A DNA stretch of 64,000 bases from Hyparrhenia diplandra (Eukaryota; Streptophyta; Magnoliopsida; Poales; Poaceae), in NCBI GenBank assembly GCA_015847255.1, contig JADLZK010006479.1:496001-560000 (forward strand). The letters run 5' to 3'. Positions 53,539 through 64,000 of this stretch are shown here, piece after piece; position 1 is the first letter of the stretch, and every line of letters starts with the position of its first letter. The notes beneath the pieces were generated by a model. The model was not told the DNA's origin and made no database searches. It worked only from the letters and a program-made list of their open reading frames with translations. Position numbers and translations under genes: made by a program.

Positions 53539-56500
53539 TGGCACTAACCTTGCGACTTAAGCGTAACGCTAAAATCTTCTTTGGAGAAGCCGGGAACTTC
53601 ACCACCCTTGATAGCTGCAAGAAGAATTCCCTTGATCAAGCTTACGACCATAGAAAGCTTTGCAGGGAGATAACCCGGACCGTAAAAAAAAAAAAAAAAA
53701 GAATGAATAATTCTCTCTAGTTGTTTCAAAAAAAAAAGCACAAAAAGTTTTTCTCTTTCTCTTATTAATAAAAGCAAGAACATGTTGTCAAGTTAGTATG
53801 CACCTTCGGGTATTCTTGTCGCTAACCATTTCGGGTGGAGATCGATTAAGAAGATAAAAAGAGGCATGCGATGCTTGAAAACATGGGGCCGACATCAGCA
53901 CAAAAAAAAACACTTTGATGCTCATGGATGGTGGAATACACTCACAAGGAGACCCGGACCTTGCACACTTGATTTTGCACAAAAGTCCAAGTGTGGGGGA
54001 AAGATGGTGACAACCTCGAGTTCCATACACCAAGGTGTCATACAAAAAAAATGATGGTGAATAAAAGATGATGTCACCTTGCTTTCTTGAAAAAAAAAAA
54101 GAGAAAGAAAAAAAAGAGAGAGAAAAGAAAAAACAACAAGTGAGATAAAAAAAAAGAAAGAAAGAGGGAAAAGAAAAGAAAGAAAAAAGAGAGTGTTGTT
54201 GAAAAGAAAAAAAAATATAGAATAGAAAAAATCAATAAGAGAAGAGAGGGAGCAGGTTGACCCCACATGGTCAAGGTACATACCAAAGTCTTTGCTCGAC
54301 TCCACCCATCATTGCTTCCACAAGCAAGAAGGGTTCATCTCTCATCCTTTGTCGCTACCATCAAGACCCATGGCCCATACACATGTGTGTGTGGCCTAGC
54401 CTTGAGGTACACCGAACAGGGGCCATCATCACGTTGAAACCGCAAAGAACAACTTCGATGCTTCATCCGTAGATGTTGCCGGTAAGTATATCCAGTATGC
54501 AAAGGAAATAAATGTTCACCAACTCATTCACCGTTTTTTTTTTTTGTCTCCACGATGATAAAACTCCATGCTTCCCTTATTATGACATATGCTTTGAGTT
54601 TGGGTGCATTTACTTAAGAAATACATCCATAGGTCTTTTACATTAAGCATGGTGCTTAGGGTAAAAATTATCTCCTTTAATCAAGCTTTGACATGGTGTT
54701 AGAGCTAGGTTAATGAACTTAGAGCTTTGTTGTCATGATCTTTGGGAGTATCTTATGTTGGAGATAAATCAAGGCTATGTATACACTGCTTCTTTATGTT
54801 AGCCTTGCTTGAGTGATGATGTTGTGAACCAATAAAATAAGATAAAGTTATCCCAATAAAGGCTCCACGATTTTCATGCCGGTAGAGCCATGTGTTTTTC
54901 CTCTTTTGTTTTGTTTTCTTGTTTTTAATAAAGTCAGGTACAAGACCAAGTGTGGAGGAGATCTCCCAACACAATGAACAAACTTCGAGATCTCCCCAAC
55001 ACAATGCACAATCATCGAGCAATTCCACGATAAAGAAGGATGAGACAAACAACTATCGTGAACTCCTTCCTCTTCAAACGGTGGTTTGTGCAAAACTCTC
55101 ACTCTCACATCTCCCAAAAGTTTTGAATGTTTGAACACATCAACAAAACAAACCTTTTTTTGGGTGCACACTTGTTCCTTTTGTCTTTTCTGTCTTTATA
55201 ATTTGTCAAAGGAACAAGTGTGGGGGAGAAACCTACACATACTCTACATAAAGAAAATTTCAATCCTCACACATTCCCCCTTTTGAACAAGACTAAAATG
55301 TATGATCATTAAAATGATTTAATCATCCTTGAACTCCACCTCGTTAAAAACCCTCAATGTCTTTTAGTCAACATATATTTTATTCCTCACTAAAAGATAA
55401 AAAAAAACTTTTGAGGCTCCATCTCCATGCTATCCTTTGACAAAAAATTTGCATACTCTTTATTCCTCGCTAATATTCCTATGCCTTGTGAACTATCTAT
55501 CATAGGGACCCCATGTTATCTAAGTAATTGGAATATGTGATATAACTGGATGATTTGAACCTTGTTCTTTTATATGAACTTGGGATTTGTTTTCAAAATT
55601 CAAAATTCAAATAGCATGCTCCTCAATGATATTCAAAATTCCTACCGAGCCATATCAAGTTTATCAAGTGCAAAAACTCTTACACATATGCTACTTATCT
55701 TTGCATTGAGCTTGTGTCAAGTCTTGTTGACCCTTGTTGAGATAGTTGTCATGCCCCCAAGATCAAGAACACGTACACTCCACATATACCAGCTATTCCT
55801 ACCCTGGGAATACACTAAAACATGCTTCCATCCACCATACAAAAAGCTCTACTCCTACACTGGGAGTAGACACAAAAAGATATCTTAGAAATGAATACTC
55901 CATGTTCTAAAAGATAGTGATCTCTCTTTAATTTAATAATTCAAAGAGACATGGCTATGAGAAAAAAAATATAGGGACACATGAAGGTCCCATGAAAAAA
56001 AAAGAGAGTTGGACACATGAAGGTCCAAGAATTAAAAAAAAAAGATGAGCACATGAAGGCTCATGCAAAAAGATAGCCATGTTCTCAAGAATAAAGTTTT
56101 CATAATAGAGAGATCACTCATATCAAGGAGTATAGTATAGGTTCCACTTATATCCACACACATTGCACTTCTTGATCTAGGGGTATGCCATCCTTCTCCT
56201 TGGATCCAAGCTTTGACCTAGCAATATATGCAGAGTAAGTATGCCTTCATATCTTTTCCCTACCCAAAGATCCATATAAGCTTTTTAGAAGTAGAAAAGA
56301 AAGAAGGCAAAAACTCTCATATGCCTCGGTGAGGAACCATACACAAATATTTGAGTGATCCAAGTGAATCATTCGAGGAGCAAGGCTATATTTACATTTT
56401 CAAAATCATATGAAAACCCAAGTTCCTCGCACTTATCTGAAGCAAGGGATTTGAATCCATGATTGTTCCATAATTCAATTACCTAAGATTAATGTGGTAG

Positions 56501-56617
56501 ACACATCAAATTTCACAAGTCTTTGGTGAAGCCACGGAATAACTTGTATGCAGATTTTATTTCTTTGGAGGTAGACCCGCCTAGTCTTGCAATCGTACTC
56601 GAGGGACGAGTAAAGAC
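53539..56617. other. noncoding 3' half of element B with purine-rich tracts
   Basis: There is no pol. A strongly purine-rich tract (A and G only, with few breaks) lies at 54088-54250. Words like AAGTGTGGGGGA occur at 53989, 54950 (AAGTGTGGAGGAG) and 55207, and once more directly before the right LTR, like extra copies of the polypurine tract. Near 55930-56070 an ACACATGAAGG(T/C)CC-type phrase repeats three times. Confidence 0.6.
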
Positions 56618-56631
56618 TAAGTGTGGGGAGT
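56618..56631 (+). other. polypurine tract of element B
   Basis: AAGTGTGGGGAG abuts the TGTTGGCGG start of the right LTR, the position of the plus-strand primer. Confidence 0.65.
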
Positions 56632-58205
56632 TGTTGGCGGTCCTTATCATACACTTTATACCGCCAACTTAGTTATATAGCATGGTGAATAACGTACTTT
56701 TGCCGCATGAACCTTTGCTATTAATCTAGTTCCACTTGTATTCGAGGAAAATATGTTTTTGCGTGCATAAACGTGGAAACAGTAAAAGTACGCCAAAAGA
56801 AAGAGAGAAGCGCACATCGAGAAATGCGCTTTGGATAAGGGAATGCCACCAGGCCAAAACCAACGCGAATCGGACCAAAGCACCCTCGGGGACGCAACAT
56901 ATGATGGGCCACAAGCCCACCCGCAAAGGCACGGCGCCAGCGGGCCAAACCTGGGCCGGCCGCCGCACGGCGCGGGCGCGCCCGGCCGTGGCTGGGAGCC
57001 CGAACCCGCCGCGCTTTTGCCTTGACCCGTCCGAGGAGGAGAGAAGGTGGTTGCATGCGGTGCTTTTCGGGATGCGCCAAGAGTTCCCGCCAAAACTCCT
57101 CGAAGACAAGGTTGCATGCTATGAAGATATGGTTCCCGCCAAGAATGCTTGGTTGCATGTGAGGGGAATCAAATTGGCGCCAAGACATGTGCACTTGCAT
57201 GGCTAGGAAGGCTTGCATGAAGGTATTTTTGGGATGGCGCCAAGGAGGAGGCGGTTGCATGCCTAGGAGTTTGAATTTCAAGATAGAAACAAGCATAGCC
57301 CTCCATTCTCCCCCCTCTCTTCCCTATATAAAGAGGCCATTGCCTCCCTTGTAACTCACCAATTCACTCATACATACACAAGTCACATTCAATAAAGGAA
57401 TCCCACATTCCTTCACCATGTGATCCATCATTCGCCCCCCATTCCTTCGGGAATTACACTCCACGTCTCACATATAGGGTGGTTTAGAGAGTGCCAAGAC
57501 ACTCGGTGGGAGTGAGAGAGAGTGCAAGGTAGAGAGGAAGAGAGGAGTAGCGACCCGCGGTCTTTTCGATTGTCGGAGTGCGGATCCGTCGGCTCCCGCC
57601 TCCCTACCTTGTACATCTACGGGTAACTTTACGACTTGGCGAAGTTATTCGTGTCTTACTTTCAGTATCATTCTTAAGTTCCATGCTATTATTTATTATA
57701 TCGAGAATTATGGGATCATTGTTTGCCCCTGTGGTAAATGCTCTAGTAGAGGGCCCCTGATAGAGACGGGATCCCCTGATCGATGCTAGAGTAGTGACAA
57801 GTAATGTAGACGTGGTGTCTAAGTTGTGAATCACCCTCGTTTGCTCCGCAATCCACGGTAGTGAGGTAGGGGATAGGTGGTGACAGCCCTATTCGCCCAT
57901 CGTACTCCTCCACGTCCGGTTGCATAGTAGAGCAAGAGGCCGGCATCGCTAGCGGACCAAGTGCACTCGGATGCCCAGTAATACTCGATTAATAGACGAG
58001 TAGCCCGACTTAGCCTAAGTCTTTGAAAGAACACATCACTCCTAGGATCACCTCCTATGCTTGACCCTTGATAGCTAGAAGAACGGACTTAGCACCCGTT
58101 CCTGTGGAAATTCGATACCGGAATACTTCTAGGTGAAGTGCTACAACAAAGTATTTTCAGGCGGCGCTTTGCGGACTTTGCTACTTACGCTAAGAAATAC
58201 CAACA
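56632..58205 (+). repeat. right LTR of element B
   Basis: An uninterrupted 1574-bp copy of the LTR. It shows the empty target of Copia C near 56950 and contains a TATATAAAGAGG promoter-like box at about 57325. Confidence 0.85.
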
Positions 58206-58354
58206 ACCGACAACTGGATGGACGGTACAAGCATCGTGCACTAGCGTCGGCGCTGTTCGTGGCGGTGGCGGCAAAAGGCGGAGGACCGCGTTGGTTTGTG
58301 ACGCATCGCTGGGCGAGCCCGGTGCCACACATCATTGGGCACGACGCTCGCGGC
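58206..58354. repeat. LINE block copy 2, flank resumed after element B
   Basis: The sequence matches 21108-21262 (GACGGTACAAGCAT, then AGCGTCGGCG). It follows the ACCGA duplicate of the element B target site. Confidence 0.75.
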
Positions 58355-61020
58355 TTTTTTTTCTATTGAATACGCACGAGAGTGCATATCTTTGCATTAA
58401 GAAGAAATAGAGTATATGTACAAGAATGCCGGTGACCGGCGGCGAATACACTATAGGGCTACATATTTAAAAACGACAACATCAGGAGAAAGAAATCAAA
58501 AATCAAGGTTGAGCCAACGCTCGAAGTCCTTTCGCCCCAGCTTCAATCCAGCGGTCGGCTTCTGCCTGGATGATCCGTATGAGGTCGTTCGTCAGGGTCG
58601 AGGAATCCCTGAAGCACCTTGCATTGCGCTCCTTCCGGACTTCCCAAGATACTAGCGCAAAAAGAGAGTCGAGTCCCGCGCGTTTGTCGCCGACGAACAA
58701 GCCGCGCAGCCGTCTCCACCAACGAATCAAAGAAACTGCAGGTGGTGGGCACTGCTTGCCGAACGCCGAAACAATGTAGAACCAAATTTCTTTGGTGAAA
58801 GGGCACTCGGACATGATGTGATCAATGGTCTCCCGGCCTTGCTCACATAGGTAGCATTCCTCGCGGGCCCCCAGCCCGGGCCGCAACCTGCGATCTCCTG
58901 TCCAATGTCGTTGCTTAAAAGCCAGCCAGAGGAAGATTTTAATCTTCAGCGGAGCCCAAGTTTTCCAGATAAGTTTGTGTCCCTGGAATGGCACTGAACC
59001 CGTGTGGAGCATATTGTACGCCGATTTGGCGTATCTTTGTCCATCCGGAGTCCAGCGCCATATAGTTTTGTCTGGTTGCTCACTGAGCTAGAAGTCAAAC
59101 GAAGTGTTCCAGAGAAAGAGGTATTCAATGATAGCATCTGTGGACATACCTCCAGAAATATGCCTTGTCCACGCTCTGCTGGCCAGGCCATCACGGACAG
59201 ATTTAGATTGGTGCGTGCGTTTGGATACCAGTTGGTGTAAGCAAGGCGTGATGTCGAAATGATTCTTCATTGATCCATCTATCTTCCCCAAAAAGCATGT
59301 TCCGACCATCTCCAACGATAGGAAAGGTCGACGCCTTTGAAGAAAGCTAGAACCTCAGGTGCGGTTTTGATCGTAAGTCGACTCCAAGCACGGTTGTGAT
59401 CAATCTTACGTAGCCATAGCCATTTGGTTTGGACATGTACCCTTGTAGCTTGAGGTCACTAATGCCTAGACCACTAACCTCGGTCGGCTTGCACTAATCG
59501 TCGGCCAGCCAGAGACCATACATTTTCCTTGAACAGAAGTATTGGAGCCGCCCAAAAGAATTTCCCCGCAAATGTCGTCGATTTCTTTCTTTGCCCATGG
59601 TGGTAGATTTTTCGCAACCATGGCATAGATGGGGACCGATCGAGTACAGATTTGATCCAGACCAATCGCCATCGCTTGCGGCGCCATCAAAGACCCATGG
59701 CACGGTGGCATTTTCCGTGCGACCTTCGACAATGGACCGGCAAAGTGAGCTTTAGGGATTGATTTGGTACTAAGCGGTAAGCCAAGGTACTTGATTGGGA
59801 AAGGTTGAACCTAGCGACCAAGGACGGCAACAATCTGATCCAAAGATTCATCTCCACCGAAAATAGGCGTCATGGAGCATTTGGCCATATTTGTTTTCAA
59901 GCCGCACGCGTCCCCAAAAATTTCTAGAATTTCTTTCACCGCCACGACCTCTTAAACCGCCGGTCCGATGAACAAAATCACATCATCGGCATATAGGCTG
60001 CATTGGAATTTGATCTCAGCAGGTTTCATCTTCCGCAGTGACGCCATCTCCGGATGCCTTGCTGAATAGGCGGTGTAGTACATTCATGGCAATAATGAAC
60101 AACATCGGAGATAGTGAATCCCCTCGGCGAACGCCACATGTGTTTGATGGGCGGTCCTTGCTGGCCCATTTAGCATGATTACGGAAGAAGCCGTCTTTGA
60201 GAAGGGCGGCGATCCGGCACCGCACCACAAGTCGCCAAATCAGCGCCTTGAGCACCTCCAACAAGAATGGCCAAGACAGGTGTCGAAGGCCTTGGAGATG
60301 TCAAGTTTGAGTAAGAGCATGGGCACCTTCTTCTTCCTAATCAATACAAAGCAGCCCTCCGAATATATTTATAGTTGTCATGGATGCTACGGGTTCCGAT
60401 GAAGGCATTCTGATTTTGTCCACAATTTCATCCATTCTTGGTGCAAGCCGTGAGTGCCGAGAATCTTTGAAATGAGTTTAGCAAAGCCGTGAATCATTGT
60501 AATTGGATGGAAGTCACCGGGCTGGAAGCACCAATTTTCTTGGGCAGCAAAGTGATTAAAGCACGTTCAATTTGGATAGGGTGGATGTCACCCGGTTTTC
60601 AAATGCCTGAATGGCTTCCATCAGCTCCACCTTAATGATGTGCCGGGCTGATTTGTAGAACGCACCAGTGATCCCATCTGGCCCCGACGCGACGATCGCT
60701 AGGTAATTCTTTAATTGCTGCCCATACTTCCTCTTGGGTGAACGGAGCCTCTTGGTCAGAAAGGTCGTAGCAACAATTCCGAGTGCATGGAGACCCAAAA
60801 TGTTGTCCACAGCCGCTGCAGTTCCAAAGACTGCAGCAAAGTGATCATGTAAGGCCAACTCTATTCCCTCATGTTCAGCCACGGTGTGCCCAGCAACATT
60901 GAGAGAAGGGATGAAATTTTTCCGTTTTTTCCTCGCGCAATAAGATGGAAATATGCGGTGTTGGCGTCTCCTTCTCGAAGCTGTCGAACTCTGGAGCGCT
61001 GTCCGCTATCGTATGCGTTC
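58355..61020 (-). mobile_element. L1-type LINE, minus strand (block copy 2)
   Basis: Second copy of the LINE at 21263-23938. The T-run is at 58355-58362. The zinc-binding domain (EECYLCEQGRETIDHIMSECPF) is readable here without the break seen in copy 1 (near 58860-58780). RT pieces are SLSPMLFIIAMNVLHRLFS near 60100 and the start of the RT region at 60882-60560. Different indels break each copy, so each is intact in places where the other is damaged. Confidence 0.85.
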
Positions 61021-61843
61021 AGTGAAGAGAGCCCGGCTCAGGTTATTATCAGTGAATTCCTGATGATATGGGAGAGGCTGCGGCGGTGCATATTGACCCA
61101 GACACACCGGACCTTATCCGTTGGAGGCCATCTGCGGATGGCTCATACTCGGCGGCCTCAACTTATGGTGTGCGATGTTCTTCAGATCAGTCAGGCTGTT
61201 GGGAGCAAAGGAAATTTGGAAGACTGTGGCTCCGCTAGGACTTCTGGCTTGTGATGCATGGGCGATGTTGGATTGCCAAGCGCCGCTTTGGGCCTGGTCT
61301 GCAGAACTCGGACAGGTGTGTCTTCTGTGATCAGATGCCGGAGACCATCGATCATCTTATCATCGGTTGTGCCTACAGTAGGGAGTTCTGGAGCATTCTG
61401 CTTCCTAGGCTGCACCTACAGGAGTCGGTGTTCGTCCAAGAAGAATGGGTGATTCAGCGGTGGTTGCGTAGCGGAAGATTGTCGCTAAGCAAGGCCGCAA
61501 AGGCTTCGATTCGCTCTTCTTCCTTGTTGGCTGAATGGCTGGGCTATGTGGATGGAGAGGAATGCAAGGACCTTTGATGCCAACTCCTCCAATGCGGTTT
61601 GCTTGGCGATGAGAATTCAAGAGGAGGCTAATGAGTGGTGCCTAGCTGGGTACCGAAGTCTCCTGTCATTGCTAGCGCTCATGTAATGTTAGATAAAGTC
61701 ACAAAATTGTTAGGCGTAAATCACAACCTCTTGGTGCTAGCCTTGGTAATCTTTGGATTACACTGTAACTGCTTGTGTAATGGACTTGTTCATCATCTTT
61801 TCCTGCTTAATGAATGCCGTGCTCATGCACGTTCGAAAAAAAA
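61021..61843 (+). mobile_element. L1-type LINE, plus strand, 3' part (block copy 2)
   Basis: Second copy of 23939-24753, very similar (DRCVFCDQMPETIDHLIIGC near 61315-61375), with an A-run at 61836-61843. The same 5'-to-5' junction with the minus-strand LINE is present, so the head-to-head structure is older than the duplication. Confidence 0.85.
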
Positions 61844-61884
61844 GCTATTGTAGAGGCTGACTCTAGTTTCTCATTGAAAGCATG
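61844..61884. repeat. shared flank after the LINE block
   Basis: These 41 bases match 24754-24794. The match stops exactly where the CACTA element starts, so the duplicated segment probably continued further right before that insertion. Confidence 0.75.
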
Positions 61885-62149
61885 CACTACTAGGAATGTG
61901 TTGATACATGACGGTTTCCTGTTGACAATTTTTGAAATGGTCATAGAAATTTGAGACCATGACGATTTGATAATTAGGTGTTAAATCAGTGACGATTTAA
62001 ACCATTCGTCAACAACATAGTTACTTATGACGATTTTGAATAAACATCACTGATGTATACGAGGGTGACATGGCCTGTTTGATGTTGACGTGTACCTCCA
62101 CGTGGGCGGCTTACTGTGCTGTAGAAAAGAACAAAAACGAAAAAAAGGA

Positions 62150-62222
62150 GCCCAGCCATGACTCGAACTCGCGACCGGCTGAGCTGAGGGGCAGAGTCTT
62201 ACCAGTGCGCTATGAAAGAATT
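62150..62222 (-). other. tRNA-like sequence in the CACTA 5' region
   Basis: On the minus strand, TAGCGCACTGGT resembles a tRNA A box, and about 33 bases later GAGTTCGAGTC resembles a B box. The rest does not fold into an obvious cloverleaf and no CCA-ready acceptor stem is seen. It may be a tRNA-derived relic or an internal pol III promoter. Confidence 0.4.
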
Positions 62223-62798
62223 TGTGATGGCTATAGAAGGTTTTTTTTTTTCTTTTATCAAATTAAGTAAGTGGCCCCAACAAAACAAATCGCCCCCAAA
62301 TCAAATCGGGGCGGCGGCGGTGTAAACAAAACCAAATCAAACAGTGTCGAAGGGGCGGCTGCGGCGGCGACGGCGGCGGCTGGCGCGGCAGCGACGACGG
62401 TGGCGAGGGGCGTGGAGGCGGCCTGGTGTTGGTGGTGAAGTTGGGGTGCGGCGGCGGCGGGCCGAAGCGGCGAAGTCTGGGGCGACCAACCTGGCCGGGC
62501 GGCACCGGGCGCAGATGGTGGGGTGGCAACAACGGCGGCCCGGCAAAAAGCGGCCAAGGCTGGTGGCGGCAAAGAAGTAAATAGCTGGGTGCGGCAAATC
62601 CACGAAGGCGGGTGCGGCAGGGCTGCTGGTCCTCTCCCGCCGAGATCTACGAGCTCCATTGCAGTCCTTTGAAGCTCACTCCTCGATTAGCCTCGGCCTG
62701 GTATGTATTTGAGGTGCTATCCATTTAGAAATCGATTTTAGGTTGATATAGGTAGTTTAAGCCCGGTTAATGGCTGTGATGAATGTTGTTACTCAGAG

Positions 62799-64000
62799 AT
62801 GGATAGGCGATGGATACATGGCAAACTCTTCACGCCTGAATATGTCGGTGGTGTTCGTAATTTCATACAATTTGTTGAAGAGAGATTTCCTAGAGATGCA
62901 GAAATTTTGTGCCCCTCAGTAGTCATTGTCTTAACCGCAAATCCTTGGATATAACAGAAGTGCGGAGGCACTTATTGCTCAATGGGATGTCCGGTACATA
63001 TACAAGGTGGGTTAATCATGGAGAGTCCAACAATGTTCATGTTTTGGAGCAACCAGCAGATGTGGATCCACATTCTAATCATATGGAACATGAGAACAAT
63101 GATGTGGATAGAGTTGATGATATCTTAACAGACCTTGAGAGGACTACTGTACCTTCTAATGAGGCAACAGCTGGTGATGGCAACCCATCTACTAACCCTG
63201 AGTGTGTTTTCAAAACTCTGATGGAAGAGGCAAACCTTGAGTTGTATCCCGGCCGCAAAGTGAGTTTTCAAAGTTTTCATGGGTAGTCAAGATGCTCCAT
63301 TTGAAGTCATATTATAGAATCACCAACTCGGCCTTTCTTTGCACAATTGCAAATCCTAAGCGAGATCTCACCCGACCAATAATTGTATTCCCAAATCATA
63401 TGAAGAAGCAAAGAAAATGTTGCATACATTAGGACCGGGTTATGTGTCAATACATGTTTGCCCAAACAATTGCGTGTTATTTAGAGATAAGTATGCAGAT
63501 CTTGACAATTGTCCGGTTTGTCAAGCATCAAGATGGAAAGATCCTGTGAATAAGAAGGTTCCGAAAAAAAGTATTACGGCATTTTCCATTGAAACCTAGG
63601 CTTCAACGAATATTTGCTACCAAGAAAACATCAAAAGAAGCACACAGTGGCATAAGTTGAAAAGGGTTCCCAAAGAGAAGGAAATGTCCCATCCTGCAGA
63701 TGGAGAAGCATGGAAAGATTTTGACAAATGCCGGCGATTTTGCCGATGATGCAAGGAATCTTAGACTTGGCCGGCTACCGATGGTTTCAATCCGTTTAGC
63801 AATATGAGATCTTCTTATAGTATGTGGCCTATTTTTGTGATTCCATACAACTTTCCACCTTGGTCATGTATGCAAGAATCAAATTTCATGATGGCTTTGT
63901 TGATCCCTGGTCCTAAATCACCTGGCAAACACTTTGATGTTTTCCTCCAACCTCTTATAGAGGATTTACTTGAACTTTGGAAAGGTGTGGATACAATAGA
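62799..64000 (+). pseudogene. tnp2-family CACTA transposase, 5' part
   Basis: The ATG at 62799 starts the transposase-associated domain (MDRRWIHGKLFTPEYVGG ... NFIQFVEERF). A frame change near 62909 continues it (SSHCLNRKSLDITEVRRH; MSGTYTRWVNHGES). The tnp2 domain follows, with GPGYVSIHVCPNNC and CPVCQASRWK (63440-63540). PLKPRLQRIFATKK, DGFNPF and SYSMWPIFVIPYN follow up to 63860. This enzyme cuts and pastes elements with CACTA ends, so a working relative could move the nonautonomous element at 2803. At least four frame changes are present (near 62909, 63285, 63340 and 63650). The window ends inside the domain, at ELWKGVDTI. Confidence 0.85.

Larger units (their letters stand above)
40102..58205 (+). 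mobile_element. LTR element B (large nonautonomous, gag remnants only), containing Copia C
   Basis: The left LTR (40102-40425 plus 50191-51444, 1578 bp without the insert) and right LTR (56632-58205, 1574 bp) start TGTTGGCGG and end ATACCAACA. The target duplication is GCCGA on the left and ACCGA on the right. The uninserted block copy at about 21110 reads GGCCGACAAC, confirming the site. A primer-binding-like stretch follows the left LTR (CGTGCCGTTGCCGGGGA, about 51453-51469) and a purine tract precedes the right LTR. About 5.2 kb of interior lacks pol. The primer site and the repeated AAGTGTGGGGGA words recall Athila/Tat-type Gypsy elements; this assignment is tentative. Confidence 0.8.
61885..64000 (+). 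mobile_element. CACTA (En/Spm-type) transposon, left part, runs off the window
   Basis: It starts CACTACTAGGAATGTG, the CACTA terminal signature. Subterminal repeats of a TGACG(A/G)TTT word occur at about 61910-62035. After a 5' region with a tRNA-like sequence and a GC-rich leader, a tnp2-type transposase follows from 62799. The right end is outside the window. Confidence 0.85.

Noticed and set aside
54088..54250. Purine-only tract as a satellite or origin
   Set aside because: There is no repeat unit. It is a single tract inside a retrotransposon.
62150..62222. A functional tRNA gene
   Set aside because: Only A-box- and B-box-like words are present. I could not draw a cloverleaf or a proper anticodon arm.
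1..64000. CRISPR arrays, rRNA genes and prokaryotic operons
   Set aside because: There are no regularly spaced short direct repeats and no rRNA similarity. Gene structure and repeats are those of a plant nucleus.

Overview
The window looks like plant nuclear DNA, most likely from a grass (Poaceae). The evidence is GC-rich monocot-style coding sequence, CC-NB-LRR resistance-gene paralogues, Stowaway-type MITEs, plant Copia and Gypsy retrotransposons, L1-type LINEs, CACTA transposons, and fragments of plant transcription-factor families (IDD, GAMYB, GARP). No bacterial-style operon, CRISPR array, rRNA or functional tRNA was seen. I cannot fix the species from sequence alone.

Layout. 1-5.6 kb: AT-rich sequence, a small truncated IDD-type zinc-finger gene (copy A), two copies of a roughly 300-bp MITE and a nonautonomous CACTA element. 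5.66-8.71 kb: NLR-1, a CC-NB-LRR gene with all domains in order but five frame changes. 9-11.6 kb: two Stowaway MITEs and a Copia remnant. 11.66-16.56 kb: a minus-strand LTR element without recognisable pol, split by a solo Copia LTR with perfect 5-bp target duplications. 16.6-19.3 kb: diverged repeats, an IDD leader joined to a GAMYB fragment, and a 5'-truncated LINE. 19.8-24.8 kb: a short LINE derivative, then two LINE families fused head to head. 25.1-28.64 kb: a GARP (LUX/MYBC1-type) DNA-binding fragment running into NLR-2. 28.6-34.7 kb: noncoding DNA and a GC-rich poly(A) retroposon with target duplications. 34.7-36.66 kb: the second copy of the IDD-MITE-NLR-leader segment, cut by a Gypsy LTR. 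36.66-64 kb: a deep nest of transposons. Gypsy A gag is broken by a second copy of the LINE block. That block holds LTR element B, whose left LTR holds a 9.77-kb Copia element C. A CACTA element begins at 61885 and runs off the window.

The host genes are two related NLRs (intracellular pathogen sensors). NLR-2 is the more unusual because its N terminus is derived from a GARP transcription factor rather than a coiled coil. Both NLRs and nearly all element ORFs carry 1-2-nt frame changes. Differences between duplicate copies often fall at CAG/CTG trinucleotides, so part of the damage may be base-calling error rather than pseudogenisation.

All alignments, intron borders and element ends were made by eye. 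Expect a few bases of uncertainty at most edges.
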